A stretch of DNA of 29,649 nt, from the NCBI GenBank assembly GCA_031283385.1, contig JAITBW010000115.1, forward strand, positions 1 through 29,649. Direction: 5' to 3'. The stretch comes from Nitrososphaerota archaeon (GTDB lineage Archaea > Thermoproteota > Bathyarchaeia > Bathyarchaeales > Bathycorpusculaceae). A model generated the notes under the pieces. That model searched no databases and was not told the origin of the DNA. It saw only the letters and a list, made by a program, of their open reading frames with translations. This document shows positions 14,324-21,976 of the stretch, piece after piece (the first letter of the stretch is position 1; each line of letters begins with the position of its first letter). Position numbers and translations under genes: made by a program.

Positions 14324-15604
14324 CTAGTTTTCTCTTACCTTCACAGTTTCTTGCTGCTTTAACATAGCTATTGAATTGTCAGGTAAGTCATGAGTAACCA
14401 TAAAGTTTGCTCCAACACAAGCGTTAGCACCTACTTTCACGCCAGGCATAAAGGATGCTTTAATTCCTGTTTTTACATTATCACCTAAAACCACGCCAAA
14501 CTTGCGCCTACCTGTATCCATCACTTTATCTTTAATGGTCATTTTGATTGTGCCGTCATCGAAGCGCAGATTTGCAGTTATTGTGCCTGCACCAAAGTTA
14601 CATCTCTCACCAATTACACTATCACCAACATATGAGAGGTGCCCAACATGGGTTCCATCCATAAGTATGCTATTTTTTATTTCAACAGCATTACCTACAC
14701 GAGTTTTTTTACCAAGGCTAGTACCTGAGCGAATAAAACAGTTAGGTCCAACATCAGCCTCTTCATCTATAAAAACAGGACCTTCAATATATGCACCTGA
14801 ACGTACACGAGCAGACTTTGCCACATGCACAGACCCTACAACATGAGCCCCCTCTTCTACGGTACCCAAAACTTGATGCTCAAAATGCTTCAAAGCCCAA
14901 ATATTTGCATCAAGCAAATCCCAGGGCCTACCTATATCAAACCAAGCATCCCTTCCAAGCTCCTCAATTAACACCACTTTACCATCAGACGCCAACATTG
15001 TCAACGCATCAGTTAACTCCCACTCACCCCGTAAAGACTCCTTGACATCATATAATTTTTTGAAAATATCTTTAGAAAACACATAGATACCGGCATTTAC
15101 TAAATTTGAAGACAACTCACCAAGCTTAGGTTTCTCTATAATACGTCCAAGCTTTTTACCATCAACCAACTCTAGTAAGCCATAATTTTCAGGCTTATCC
15201 ACTGAAACAGCAGCCATAACTGCTTCAGGCTTTTCCTTAACGTATAAGTCAACTACTTGTTTTATTGTATCTTGCGTAAATAGCAAATCACCATAAATCA
15301 GCACAAATGGGTCATCAATTAATGATTCCACAGATAAAACAGCATTACCTGTACCTAAAATTTCCTTCTGTTCAACATAACTAATTTTTAAACCCTGACT
15401 GCTGCCATCGCCAAAGTACGCCTTAATTTTATCACCCATATAATTAGTGATAACTATAACATCAGAAATCCCAGAGGTCTTTACTGCGTCAAGACAGAAC
15501 TGCAAAATAGGCTTACCCGTTAAGGTAATCATATGCTTAGGACGCGTAGACGTTAACGGCTGAAGTCTTTGTCCTTCACCAGCAGCTAATATAACAGCTT
15601 TCAT
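14324..15604 (-). CDS. Bifunctional sugar-1-phosphate nucleotidylyltransferase/acetyltransferase (GlmU-like)
   Basis: Likely makes UDP-GlcNAc from glucosamine-1-phosphate by acetyl transfer and uridylyl transfer, as known for the Sulfolobus ST0452 enzyme. The 426 residues contain an N-terminal nucleotidyltransferase (AVILAAGEGQRLQPLTSTRP, EILGTGNAVLS, VLIYGDLLF, NAGIYVF, WFDIGRPWDLLDAN) and from about residue 245 a left-handed beta-helix of hexapeptide repeats (VVGSVHVAKSARVRSGAYIE, then GVVLGDNVKTGIKASFMPGV). The conserved NFGAGTITANLRFD segment matches the acetyltransferase active-site region of this group. Its ATG overlaps the glmM stop by one base (TAATG), so translation is coupled to GlmM, which makes its substrate. 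Related archaeal enzymes accept several sugar phosphates, so specificity is inferred. Confidence 0.92.
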   Translation of the reverse strand: MKAVILAAGEGQRLQPLTSTRPKHMITLTGKPILQFCLDAVKTSGISDVIVITNYMGDKIKAYFGDGSSQGLKISYVEQKEILGTGNAVLSVESLIDDPFVLIYGDLLFTQDTIKQVVDLYVKEKPEAVMAAVSVDKPENYGLLELVDGKKLGRIIEKPKLGELSSNLVNAGIYVFSKDIFKKLYDVKESLRGEWELTDALTMLASDGKVVLIEELGRDAWFDIGRPWDLLDANIWALKHFEHQVLGTVEEGAHVVGSVHVAKSARVRSGAYIEGPVFIDEEADVGPNCFIRSGTSLGKKTRVGNAVEIKNSILMDGTHVGHLSYVGDSVIGERCNFGAGTITANLRFDDGTIKMTIKDKVMDTGRRKFGVVLGDNVKTGIKASFMPGVKVGANACVGANFMVTHDLPDNSIAMLKQQETVKVREN

Positions 15605-17004
15605 TAATTCCCCTCAATTTGCCTACGTAGTAAAACAGTAGCTTTATGCATTAACTCTTTTGCTACAGCATCAGATTCCCCTTCAACAGTTAGCCGAATT
15701 AGAGGTTCAGTTCCAGACGCACGAATTAATAACCAACTATTTTTAAAAGCTAAGCGCACACCGTCTATATTTGAAAAATCTGTATAACTATTACAAAACT
15801 CATCCTTCAACACAACCTCAATACCTGTAATAGTCTTCGCCTTTACCTCATTAGGACAGACAACATTTTCACGCAATATTATATACTTTGGAATTTTACC
15901 TACAAACTCACTAACAGACCGCCCCTCAAACTCTACAGCCTTCAAAAAAAGCACAGCCGACAAAAGACCATCAGGACAATAATGATGCAACGGATGCACC
16001 CAAGCACCACAAGGCTCCCCACCAAAAACCGCACCATCACGCTCTATAGCCTCAGAAATATAAACATCACCCACCCTCGTACGCACAACACTACCACCCA
16101 AACACTCCACCATAGACTCAACACACATAGACGCCTCAACACTAGTAACAACCACCCTACTACCACTACCAACACCACCAACACCAGCAGCCCCGTTGTT
16201 ATCATTCTGCTTTAAAGCATAAGAACTGTAAGCAGCTAGGGCTTGATCGAAATTAACAAAAACGCCCTGTTCATCAACAAAAGCTACACGGTCAGCATCA
16301 CCATCAAAGGCAACACCTATATCGGCACCAAGAGCACAAACAGTTTTAGATAGAACCTCAAGAGATTTAGCCGTAGGCTCACTTGTCCTAGCAGGAAAAT
16401 GCCCATCAGGCTGACCATTTAAAACCGTTACCTTACAGCCAAGCATCTTAAACATTTGCGGAGCAACACTACACGCCGCACCACAACCCGAGTCAACAAC
16501 AACATGCCACCGCTTACGCAAAGAAACAACACGCTGTATCATATCAAGATAAACAGAACAAGCATCATAAGAAACCGTTTTACCCAAACAACGCCAATCA
16601 GCCAACGCATAACTCTTCTCAGAAATAATCCTCTCCACAGCATCCTGCTCAGAGTCCACATATGAGAGAGCTTTAGAATTAAAAACTTTAATACCATTAT
16701 ACTGCGGCGGATTATGCGACGCCGTTATCATAAAACCAACATCAGCCCCTAAAACATGAGTAACATACGCCAAAACAGGTGTCGGTACCATACCAACTAG
16801 ATAAACAGTTACCCCACAAGAAAGTAGACCAGAAACTAGAGCCTCTTGAATCATATCGCCTGAAACGCGAGTATCACACGCCACAACAGCACATTTAGCT
16901 TTAGCAAAAGTCGCCACTGCTGAACCCACACTACACGCTAATACAGGCGTCAATTCAACATTAACCAAACCACGAACCCCAGAACTACCAAATAATTTAC
17001 TCAA
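15604..17004 (-). CDS. glmM: Phosphoglucosamine mutase-type phosphohexomutase
   Basis: Interconverts glucosamine-6-phosphate and glucosamine-1-phosphate (or the glucose/mannose equivalents in broad archaeal enzymes). 466 residues from the TTG at 17004, which gives the family start SKLFGSSGVRG. The open frame continues to 17109 and an ATG at 17040 is an alternative, but family alignment favours TTG. Active-site marks: TASHNPP (phosphoserine near residue 96), the metal loop DGDADR, sugar-binding GGEPCGAW (usually GGEPSG-x-W) and phosphate-binding RASGTEPLIRL. A Gly/Asn-rich insert (NDNNGAAGVGGVGSGS) lies between metal and sugar loops. It overlaps the GlmU-like gene by one base. The coding strand is markedly G/T-rich. 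Confidence 0.9.
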   Translation of the reverse strand: MSKLFGSSGVRGLVNVELTPVLACSVGSAVATFAKAKCAVVACDTRVSGDMIQEALVSGLLSCGVTVYLVGMVPTPVLAYVTHVLGADVGFMITASHNPPQYNGIKVFNSKALSYVDSEQDAVERIISEKSYALADWRCLGKTVSYDACSVYLDMIQRVVSLRKRWHVVVDSGCGAACSVAPQMFKMLGCKVTVLNGQPDGHFPARTSEPTAKSLEVLSKTVCALGADIGVAFDGDADRVAFVDEQGVFVNFDQALAAYSSYALKQNDNNGAAGVGGVGSGSRVVVTSVEASMCVESMVECLGGSVVRTRVGDVYISEAIERDGAVFGGEPCGAWVHPLHHYCPDGLLSAVLFLKAVEFEGRSVSEFVGKIPKYIILRENVVCPNEVKAKTITGIEVVLKDEFCNSYTDFSNIDGVRLAFKNSWLLIRASGTEPLIRLTVEGESDAVAKELMHKATVLLRRQIEGN

Positions 17005-17113
17005 TACGCAAACCTTAACATAGTTAAATATGATTACCATAAAAACCTTAACCTTTCCGTTAAGCAAAAAAATAATACATCTCTCATTGTTCCAAAGGTC
17101 ATAGAACATATCG

Positions 17114-17138
17114 TGCTATCCGTTAGCACAAAATAGCA
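17114..17138. repeat. Small inverted repeat upstream of glmM
   Basis: TGCTAT (17114-17119) and ATAGCA (17133-17138) are perfect complements separated by 13 bases, about 110 bp before the glmM TTG. It could be an operator; there is no further evidence. Confidence 0.3.
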
Positions 17139-17241
17139 AAAACACCCCTATGGAATCAGCTTTCCATGCTCTACTTACCGCATACACACTATTTGCATCT
17201 GTAGATAGACTCGTAAACAGAGAGGAAGGCAAAAATGTGTT

Positions 17242-17853
17242 TTACAAGTTTGCTAAAAATGGGTTTGTATTTTTCTCTTTACTCATTGAAGTAGTTTCTT
17301 CATGTCCGGGATAGACGAGTAAAGTGTCAGGTAAACGGGCTAATTTTTGCAACGTTACATTCATATCCTCAGGTGAGCTTTCAGCAAAATCTGTTCTGCC
17401 AATACTTTCAGCAAATAAAGTATCCCCAGAAAACATTACGTCGTTTTTATCACTAATAAGACAAACGCTACCCATTGTATGACCTGGTGTATGCATAACA
17501 TTTAGACAAACGTTACCAAATAAGACCCTATCACCGTCTTTAAGTAATACATCTGATGATGCATCACGATTGCCTAGTCGCTCCAATAAATAAGCGTCAC
17601 GTTCATGAATACATAGAGGTACAGCATATTTTTGCTGCATTAAACTATCGCCATCTATGTGATCATAATGACCATGGGTGTTAACTATAAATTTTATTTT
17701 AAGCATCTCTTTATCAATATAGTTAAAAATTGGTTGAGTTTCAATATCTAAATGTAACCCAGGATCGATAATTATTGCTTCTTTTGTTTCCGTACAATGT
17801 ACAACATAACAATTTGTTTGAAGCATACCAACTGGAAAAGTTTCAACATGCAT
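17242..17853 (-). CDS. Metallo-beta-lactamase-fold hydrolase (glyoxalase II-like)
   Basis: About 203 residues of a cytoplasmic metallo-hydrolase resembling hydroxyacylglutathione hydrolase (GloB). Metal ligands are clear: NTHGHYDHIDG (HxHxDH), HTPGHTMGSV, the bridging aspartate in FSGDTLF and the last histidine in VYPGHEETT. The early FPVGMLQTNCYVV segment is typical of the glyoxalase II subfamily. ATG at 17853 is preferred over the GTG at 17868 because it gives the family's usual N-terminus; no ribosome-binding site distinguishes them. Such enzymes hydrolyse thioesters or related substrates, and the true substrate is unknown, since many archaea lack glutathione. It stands alone between glmM and pckG. 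Confidence 0.88.
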   Translation of the reverse strand: MHVETFPVGMLQTNCYVVHCTETKEAIIIDPGLHLDIETQPIFNYIDKEMLKIKFIVNTHGHYDHIDGDSLMQQKYAVPLCIHERDAYLLERLGNRDASSDVLLKDGDRVLFGNVCLNVMHTPGHTMGSVCLISDKNDVMFSGDTLFAESIGRTDFAESSPEDMNVTLQKLARLPDTLLVYPGHEETTSMSKEKNTNPFLANL

Positions 17854-17953
17854 AATGATCAGCTGCACAATAATGGAAAGCTAAAATTAAGTGTTTCTTT
17901 AGAGAACAAAAAAATTGTTAAATAGAAGAAAATGTTGTGGGAATCCCACAGGT

Positions 17954-19834
17954 TTATTGGAATTTTTCTGGAGAGATATAGTCGCCGTATTTTGCTTGTG
18001 CATCTAGTAGGCGTTCGCGTTGTTTGTATAGTTGACCGAACATTTCTAATGGTATGTCTGTGACGTTTTCTTGGTAGAATTTGGAGACGCGTTCAATTTT
18101 TGCCAAATTTTCAGGTACGCGTATGGTGAATTGTTTAATGTAGTCTTCTTTTGCGTAGTCTTTATCTAGAACTTCTTTGAAGAGGGTTTTCAGATCTTCA
18201 TATTTTGGTATAAGACCTGTTGGTGTTTTTATTACATCGACTTCGTTGTGGACTCTGCGTTCCATCCATTTTACCCAGACGTGTTTGTCGCGTGGACTGT
18301 TTAGGTATTTGCCATCTTCGATTCCACGTAGGAAATAGTTTACGCCAAAAACTATGGGTTGTTTTTTGAGTTTTTGTCCAAATTCCAAGTTGTTGCTAAC
18401 ATTTTTGCCAAGTGGAATGGATATAAAGTCTTGAATGCTCATCATGTTGATTTCTGGTACGCCTTCTTTACCGATTGTTGCAAAAGTAGTTTCTGTCTCC
18501 AAGGACGCACCATAGGCTATGATACCGTGTTCCCAGCTGTAGCTTTGCTGAACGGGCACATAGGCTTTAGCATCTCTTCCACCATACATTATACCACCTA
18601 ACTCTACACCGTTGGGGTTGTTAAGTTCAGGATCAACGTTTTCTAGAGCTGATAGAGCTACGGCGTAGCGCGCATTTTTATGCGCTGCAGTCACTTCTAC
18701 ACCGGCTTCATTTTTCTTGCCTTCAAACCATTGCCCGGTATAGTTTAAGCCGTCTTTGGGCAATTCTTTACCCATGCCTAGCCAGTATGGCTTGCCGTCT
18801 TTGACTAAAATGTTGGAGAATACCACTTCTCCAGGTGTTGTTAAAACTTTCCAAATTAGCGCATCGTCTTTTTCTTTTACATCTTGTATAATGCCAAAAA
18901 TTCCGCTTTCAACATTTACCGCACGAGCTATATCGTCTATACTGTGGATGTAGGCAATGTCATCGCCAAGAATAGTTTCACCCGGTAACATTGCAGTCGA
19001 GGTTTTACCACAGGCACTTGGGAAGGCTCCTGCGAAGTATGTTTTTCGTTTGTTTGGACCGTAGACGCCCATAAGTAGCATGTGTTCTGCTAGCCAGCCC
19101 TCGCTGCTTGCTTTACGTATTGCAAGGCGGAATGCTAGTTTTTTGAAGCCGACGCTGTTGCCTGCGTATTGTGTGTTTACGCTGTATATGGTGTTGTCCA
19201 TGTGGTCAATGCAGATGGCTTTTTTGTTGTAGTCTACGCTTACCATGTCGCTGTTGACGTTGCCTGAAGAGTGGACAACTTTAAGAAAATCAGTTTTATT
19301 TCCGGCTTTTACAAACTGGTCATAACCACATCTGTATAGTAGTGATTCTGTGTGTGCGACATACCATGAGTCAGTGCATTGTAATCCTAGAATTGTAAAG
19401 ACAGAGTCAGCGGGACCTAATGCAATAAAGCGGACAATCATGGTTTTGCCAATCATGACATTTCGAAGTAGTCCTCTAACTTCTACAAGACCCTCTTGTC
19501 TATCCATCTGATTGAGTGCTTTGCTTAACGTGGCACCCTTAGCAACTAGGTATTTAGTTGCCTGACGGTCTCGTCCTTGATCTTGCTCTCCGTCAAAATG
19601 CACAGTGTGTCCTTCTAAGTCTAAAGTGGCTTTTTCTTCTCCAGCAGCTACAGCCTGTTTACGGACATATTCAAGATCTTCAGCGCTGTCACTGCAGATA
19701 AAAATTTTTTCAGGATGACATAGGTCACTTTCTTTTGCAATAAACTCATGCACATTTGGATTGTCAATAGCACAGAGTTTTTTAAAGTCAGATAAACTTA
19801 GTTTAGATTGTAAAGCTTCTAGATACGGATTCAT
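17954..19834 (-). CDS. pckG: GTP-dependent phosphoenolpyruvate carboxykinase
   Basis: Converts oxaloacetate and GTP to PEP, CO2 and GDP (reversible), for gluconeogenesis or anaplerosis. 626 residues from the ATG at 19834, typical of the GTP class. That ATG has GAGG with a suitable spacer; the frame also opens at 19861 but would overlap the preceding gene. The hallmark FAGAFPSACGKTSTAMLPG contains the hyper-reactive active-site cysteine of GTP-type enzymes within the P-loop (near residue 273-278). LGDDIAYI, IFGIIQDVKEKDD, GGRDAKAYVPVQQSYSWEHG and FGVNYFLRG are further family blocks. The asparagine synthetase gene lies directly upstream, stop at 19851, so they are likely co-transcribed; both consume products around oxaloacetate/aspartate. 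Confidence 0.96.
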   Translation of the reverse strand: MNPYLEALQSKLSLSDFKKLCAIDNPNVHEFIAKESDLCHPEKIFICSDSAEDLEYVRKQAVAAGEEKATLDLEGHTVHFDGEQDQGRDRQATKYLVAKGATLSKALNQMDRQEGLVEVRGLLRNVMIGKTMIVRFIALGPADSVFTILGLQCTDSWYVAHTESLLYRCGYDQFVKAGNKTDFLKVVHSSGNVNSDMVSVDYNKKAICIDHMDNTIYSVNTQYAGNSVGFKKLAFRLAIRKASSEGWLAEHMLLMGVYGPNKRKTYFAGAFPSACGKTSTAMLPGETILGDDIAYIHSIDDIARAVNVESGIFGIIQDVKEKDDALIWKVLTTPGEVVFSNILVKDGKPYWLGMGKELPKDGLNYTGQWFEGKKNEAGVEVTAAHKNARYAVALSALENVDPELNNPNGVELGGIMYGGRDAKAYVPVQQSYSWEHGIIAYGASLETETTFATIGKEGVPEINMMSIQDFISIPLGKNVSNNLEFGQKLKKQPIVFGVNYFLRGIEDGKYLNSPRDKHVWVKWMERRVHNEVDVIKTPTGLIPKYEDLKTLFKEVLDKDYAKEDYIKQFTIRVPENLAKIERVSKFYQENVTDIPLEMFGQLYKQRERLLDAQAKYGDYISPEKFQ

Positions 19835-19850
19835 ACAATTTTCCTCAATC

Positions 19851-20807
19851 TTATAGTTCATTTACTATGCCGGGTACCCTCGGAAAGGGTTGACACTCAG
19901 CGATATGTGTTACGCCTGTAATATACCCAACGATGCGTTCAACTCCAAGCCCTGCACCAGCAGACGGTTTTAAACGACCCTCCTTAGCCATCTGGATAAT
20001 TAATGAATAATTTTCCTTTCGCACACCGTGCTGCTCCATTTTCTTAAGTATCTTATGATAATCACATTCCCGTCTGGAGCCTGAGAGTACTTCTCCAAAG
20101 TTGGGCATTAGCAGATCATAGTTATCCCATTTGCCTGTTGAAAAGTCTTCAAAATCATAGAATTCACGTGGAAGGTTTGTAACCCAAACAGGCTGGGTAA
20201 TCTCAGATGTTATATCAGCTTCCCATGTTTCGCCGTATTTGGCTTCAAGATCTTCGCGGTCAAAAATTTTAAATGGTCTTTCCAGAGTGGGGAGTTTGTC
20301 AAGGCGGTTAATAGCTGCTAGGGTTTCTTTCATGTCGCTCTTTAAGCCTTCAATTAGTGTGTATAGTGCGTTTTCAACTGTTGTAAAAACGGTTTTTGAT
20401 GTAGCGTTTTGGATTTCAAAGTCAAGCTGTGTAAATTCATATATGTGTTTTCCAGTTTTTCCACGGTCGGATTTTTCTATGCGAATGTTTGGAGCGAGAA
20501 CGAATAATTTTGGGTAAACTGTAGAGATGGCTACTAACTTGTGGACAATCATGCTAGACATTGTGCGTACGGGTTTTCCGTAGATGTCAACTTCTATTCT
20601 TGTTTCAATTGACGCATTTGGGTCTGGCCATAGGGGGTCTGTGCTTTGGCTTAAGACTACGGGTAGGAGCCATTGGAAGCCTTCTTTTACGTACGTAGAG
20701 GTTAGGTTTCCTATGGTGTATGTTGCTATTTTTCCTATGTTTGCTTTTTTTTCAATTTCTTGACCTGTTAGCTGGTCTAGCGACTTAGGAGGCGAAATGT
20801 CAGTCAT
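19851..20807 (-). CDS. asnA: Archaeal asparagine synthetase, AspRS/AsnRS-like
   Basis: 318 residues equal to the catalytic core of class IIb aspartyl/asparaginyl-tRNA synthetase without the N-terminal anticodon-binding domain. Such stand-alone proteins (characterised in Pyrococcus abyssi) make asparagine from aspartate, ammonia and ATP. Visible features: motif 2 region near YEFTQLDFEIQ, VWVTNLPREFYDF, LLMPNFGEVLSGSRRECDY, and motif 3 SAGAGLGVERIVGYITG followed by ECQPFPRVPG. The ATG at 20807 sits about 30-40 nt after a TATA box at 20838-20847, leaving a leader of roughly ten bases. A gene for an Lrp/AsnC regulator is divergent across 129 bp, the same logic as bacterial asnA-asnC. The symbol asnA is by function; it is not homologous in detail to every protein so named. 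Confidence 0.9.
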   Translation of the reverse strand: MTDISPPKSLDQLTGQEIEKKANIGKIATYTIGNLTSTYVKEGFQWLLPVVLSQSTDPLWPDPNASIETRIEVDIYGKPVRTMSSMIVHKLVAISTVYPKLFVLAPNIRIEKSDRGKTGKHIYEFTQLDFEIQNATSKTVFTTVENALYTLIEGLKSDMKETLAAINRLDKLPTLERPFKIFDREDLEAKYGETWEADITSEITQPVWVTNLPREFYDFEDFSTGKWDNYDLLMPNFGEVLSGSRRECDYHKILKKMEQHGVRKENYSLIIQMAKEGRLKPSAGAGLGVERIVGYITGVTHIAECQPFPRVPGIVNEL

Positions 20808-20837
20808 ATGCTTTCAGTCTACTCGGCTATTTATTGA

Positions 20838-20847
20838 TTAAATATAG
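20838..20847 (-). promoter_or_regulatory. TATA box of the asparagine synthetase gene
   Basis: CTATATTTAA on the minus strand; a start about 26 nt downstream would be near 20816, ten bases before the ATG. Confidence 0.5.
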
Positions 20848-20860
20848 ATGCGGCAGATAT

Positions 20861-20883
20861 AAGAAATTTTTTATTTAATTCTT
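20861..20883. promoter_or_regulatory. AT-rich imperfect palindrome, candidate Lrp operator
   Basis: AAGAA (20861-20865) and TTCTT (20879-20883) flank an AT-rich centre between the asnA-like and lrp-like promoters. AT-rich palindromes of this sort are typical of archaeal Lrp/AsnC binding. Assignment is by position and shape only. Confidence 0.35.
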
Positions 20884-20905
20884 GTTTATTTTACAAAAAA
20901 ACATG

Positions 20906-20915
20906 TTTATATACT
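20906..20915 (+). promoter_or_regulatory. TATA box of the Lrp/AsnC regulator
   Basis: TTTATATACT, centred about 26-27 nt before the ATG at 20937, which predicts a leaderless transcript. Confidence 0.55.
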
Positions 20916-20936
20916 AAAAAGTTGTAATTTTTACAT

Positions 20937-21437
20937 ATGAGCTTCAAGTTGGATGATAAAGACCTATCGATTTTAGCACTAATACAAGAAGATAGCAAAC
21001 TAACAGCTAATCAAATGGCCAAAAAAATTAACATCCCCATAACCACAGTTTTCGCAAAAATCAAACGCATGGAAGAATTAGGCATAATTAAACAGTACCG
21101 CGCCATACTTTCCGCCGAAAAACTAAACCTGACAACTGCAGCCTTCATTTTGGCGGCTGTTTCGTATGGTAGTAAGGTGGAGGGAACACTAATTACGCAG
21201 CGGGAAGTGGCTGAGGAAATAGCTTGTTTTGTTGAAGTGCAAGAAGTGCATGTGATTGCAGGTGATTGGGATTTGTTAATTAAGATTAGGGCTGAGAATG
21301 TTAATGATGTGGGTAAGTTTGTTGTAGACAAGTTAAGGCGTATTAATGGTTTGCAGAAGACTTTGACGTGTATGGTTTTTGAAACTGTAAAGGAAACGAC
21401 GAGTTTGCCAAGAATTGTAAAAAAGCAGCTGGTTTAG
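20937..21437 (+). CDS. Lrp/AsnC-family transcription regulator
   Basis: 166 residues: N-terminal helix-turn-helix (LDDKDLSILALIQEDSKLTA, then IPITTVFAKIKRMEELGII) and a C-terminal RAM/ligand-binding domain (VHVIAGDWDLLIKIRAENVN and the final strand). Such proteins form dimers and octamers and sense amino acids. Its gene is divergent from the asparagine synthetase gene, with a palindrome between them, so it probably regulates asparagine synthesis and itself. It ends 6 bp from the convergent HxlR-like gene. Base composition flips in mid-gene: by hand count 21001-21120 has about 30 C and 16 G, while 21241-21360 has about 6 C and 38 G. Confidence 0.93.
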   Translation: MSFKLDDKDLSILALIQEDSKLTANQMAKKINIPITTVFAKIKRMEELGIIKQYRAILSAEKLNLTTAAFILAAVSYGSKVEGTLITQREVAEEIACFVEVQEVHVIAGDWDLLIKIRAENVNDVGKFVVDKLRRINGLQKTLTCMVFETVKETTSLPRIVKKQLV

Positions 21438-21443
21438 AGGTTG

Positions 21444-21872
21444 TTATGTAGCTGTTGAGTAATATAGTAAGGGTAGGGCTAGTAGTACGGTGTTTTTTCC
21501 TTTAGTGGATAGGGTGTATGTTACGCGTAGGGGTGGTCCTGTTTGTACATTGCGTTCTATGTATCCTCGTGAGTTTAGCAGTTTTAGCTTATCAGATAGT
21601 GTGCGTGAGTTTACTTCTAAAACTTTTTTTAGTCCGCCAAAGCCGCTGGTTTTTTTGAGTAGTAATGTGTAGAGGATTTCTAGGCTCCATTTTTGGAATA
21701 GTACGGTAAAGTTTTCTTGTAGGCTGTCTAGTTCTTCTTTTACTTCTTGTGGGGTTATTTTTTGTTTTTCCATTATTGTAAAAAAGGTGACTTCTATACC
21801 TTGTATTGTTCTATCCATTTGGGCTTCGACTATTTTGCGGAATTCTGCGCTTAAACTTAGGGGTGCATTCAT
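21444..21872 (-). CDS. HxlR-like winged-helix regulator
   Basis: 142 residues from the ATG at 21872 (the GTG at 21884 is an alternative). The C-terminal half is a winged helix of HxlR type: KWSLEILYTLLLKKTSGFGG, VNSRTLSDKLKLLNSRGYIE, then TGPPLRVTYTLSTKGK as the wing. HxlR normally has this domain near the N-terminus; here about 65 residues of helix (MDRTIQGIEVTFFTIMEKQK and a likely coiled-coil part, EVKEELDSLQENF) come first, which may serve dimerisation. A TATA box (TTTATAAA, 21911-21918) lies about 40 nt upstream. It is divergent from the geranylgeranyl reductase gene, a possible target. Ligand unknown. Confidence 0.85.
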   Translation of the reverse strand: MNAPLSLSAEFRKIVEAQMDRTIQGIEVTFFTIMEKQKITPQEVKEELDSLQENFTVLFQKWSLEILYTLLLKKTSGFGGLKKVLEVNSRTLSDKLKLLNSRGYIERNVQTGPPLRVTYTLSTKGKNTVLLALPLLYYSTAT

Positions 21873-21910
21873 GTTGAGATACACTTGGTGTATTTGGACT
21901 TACTTTACAA

Positions 21911-21918
21911 TTTATAAA
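21911..21918 (-). promoter_or_regulatory. TATA box between HxlR-like gene and geranylgeranyl reductase
   Basis: TTTATAAA is symmetrical and could act on both strands. On the minus strand it predicts a start near 21888 for the HxlR-like gene; on the plus strand it would start near 21940 for the reductase. Confidence 0.45.
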
Positions 21919-21976
21919 GCTTTACTAATACAACATAGTATACAAAGTACATCAGATTAACTTGGAGATTATGAAC

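Noticed and set aside
17005..17109. Longer start for glmM
   Set aside because: The extra 35 residues have no counterpart at the family N-terminus; the TTG at 17004 gives the usual start. The ATG at 17040 remains possible.
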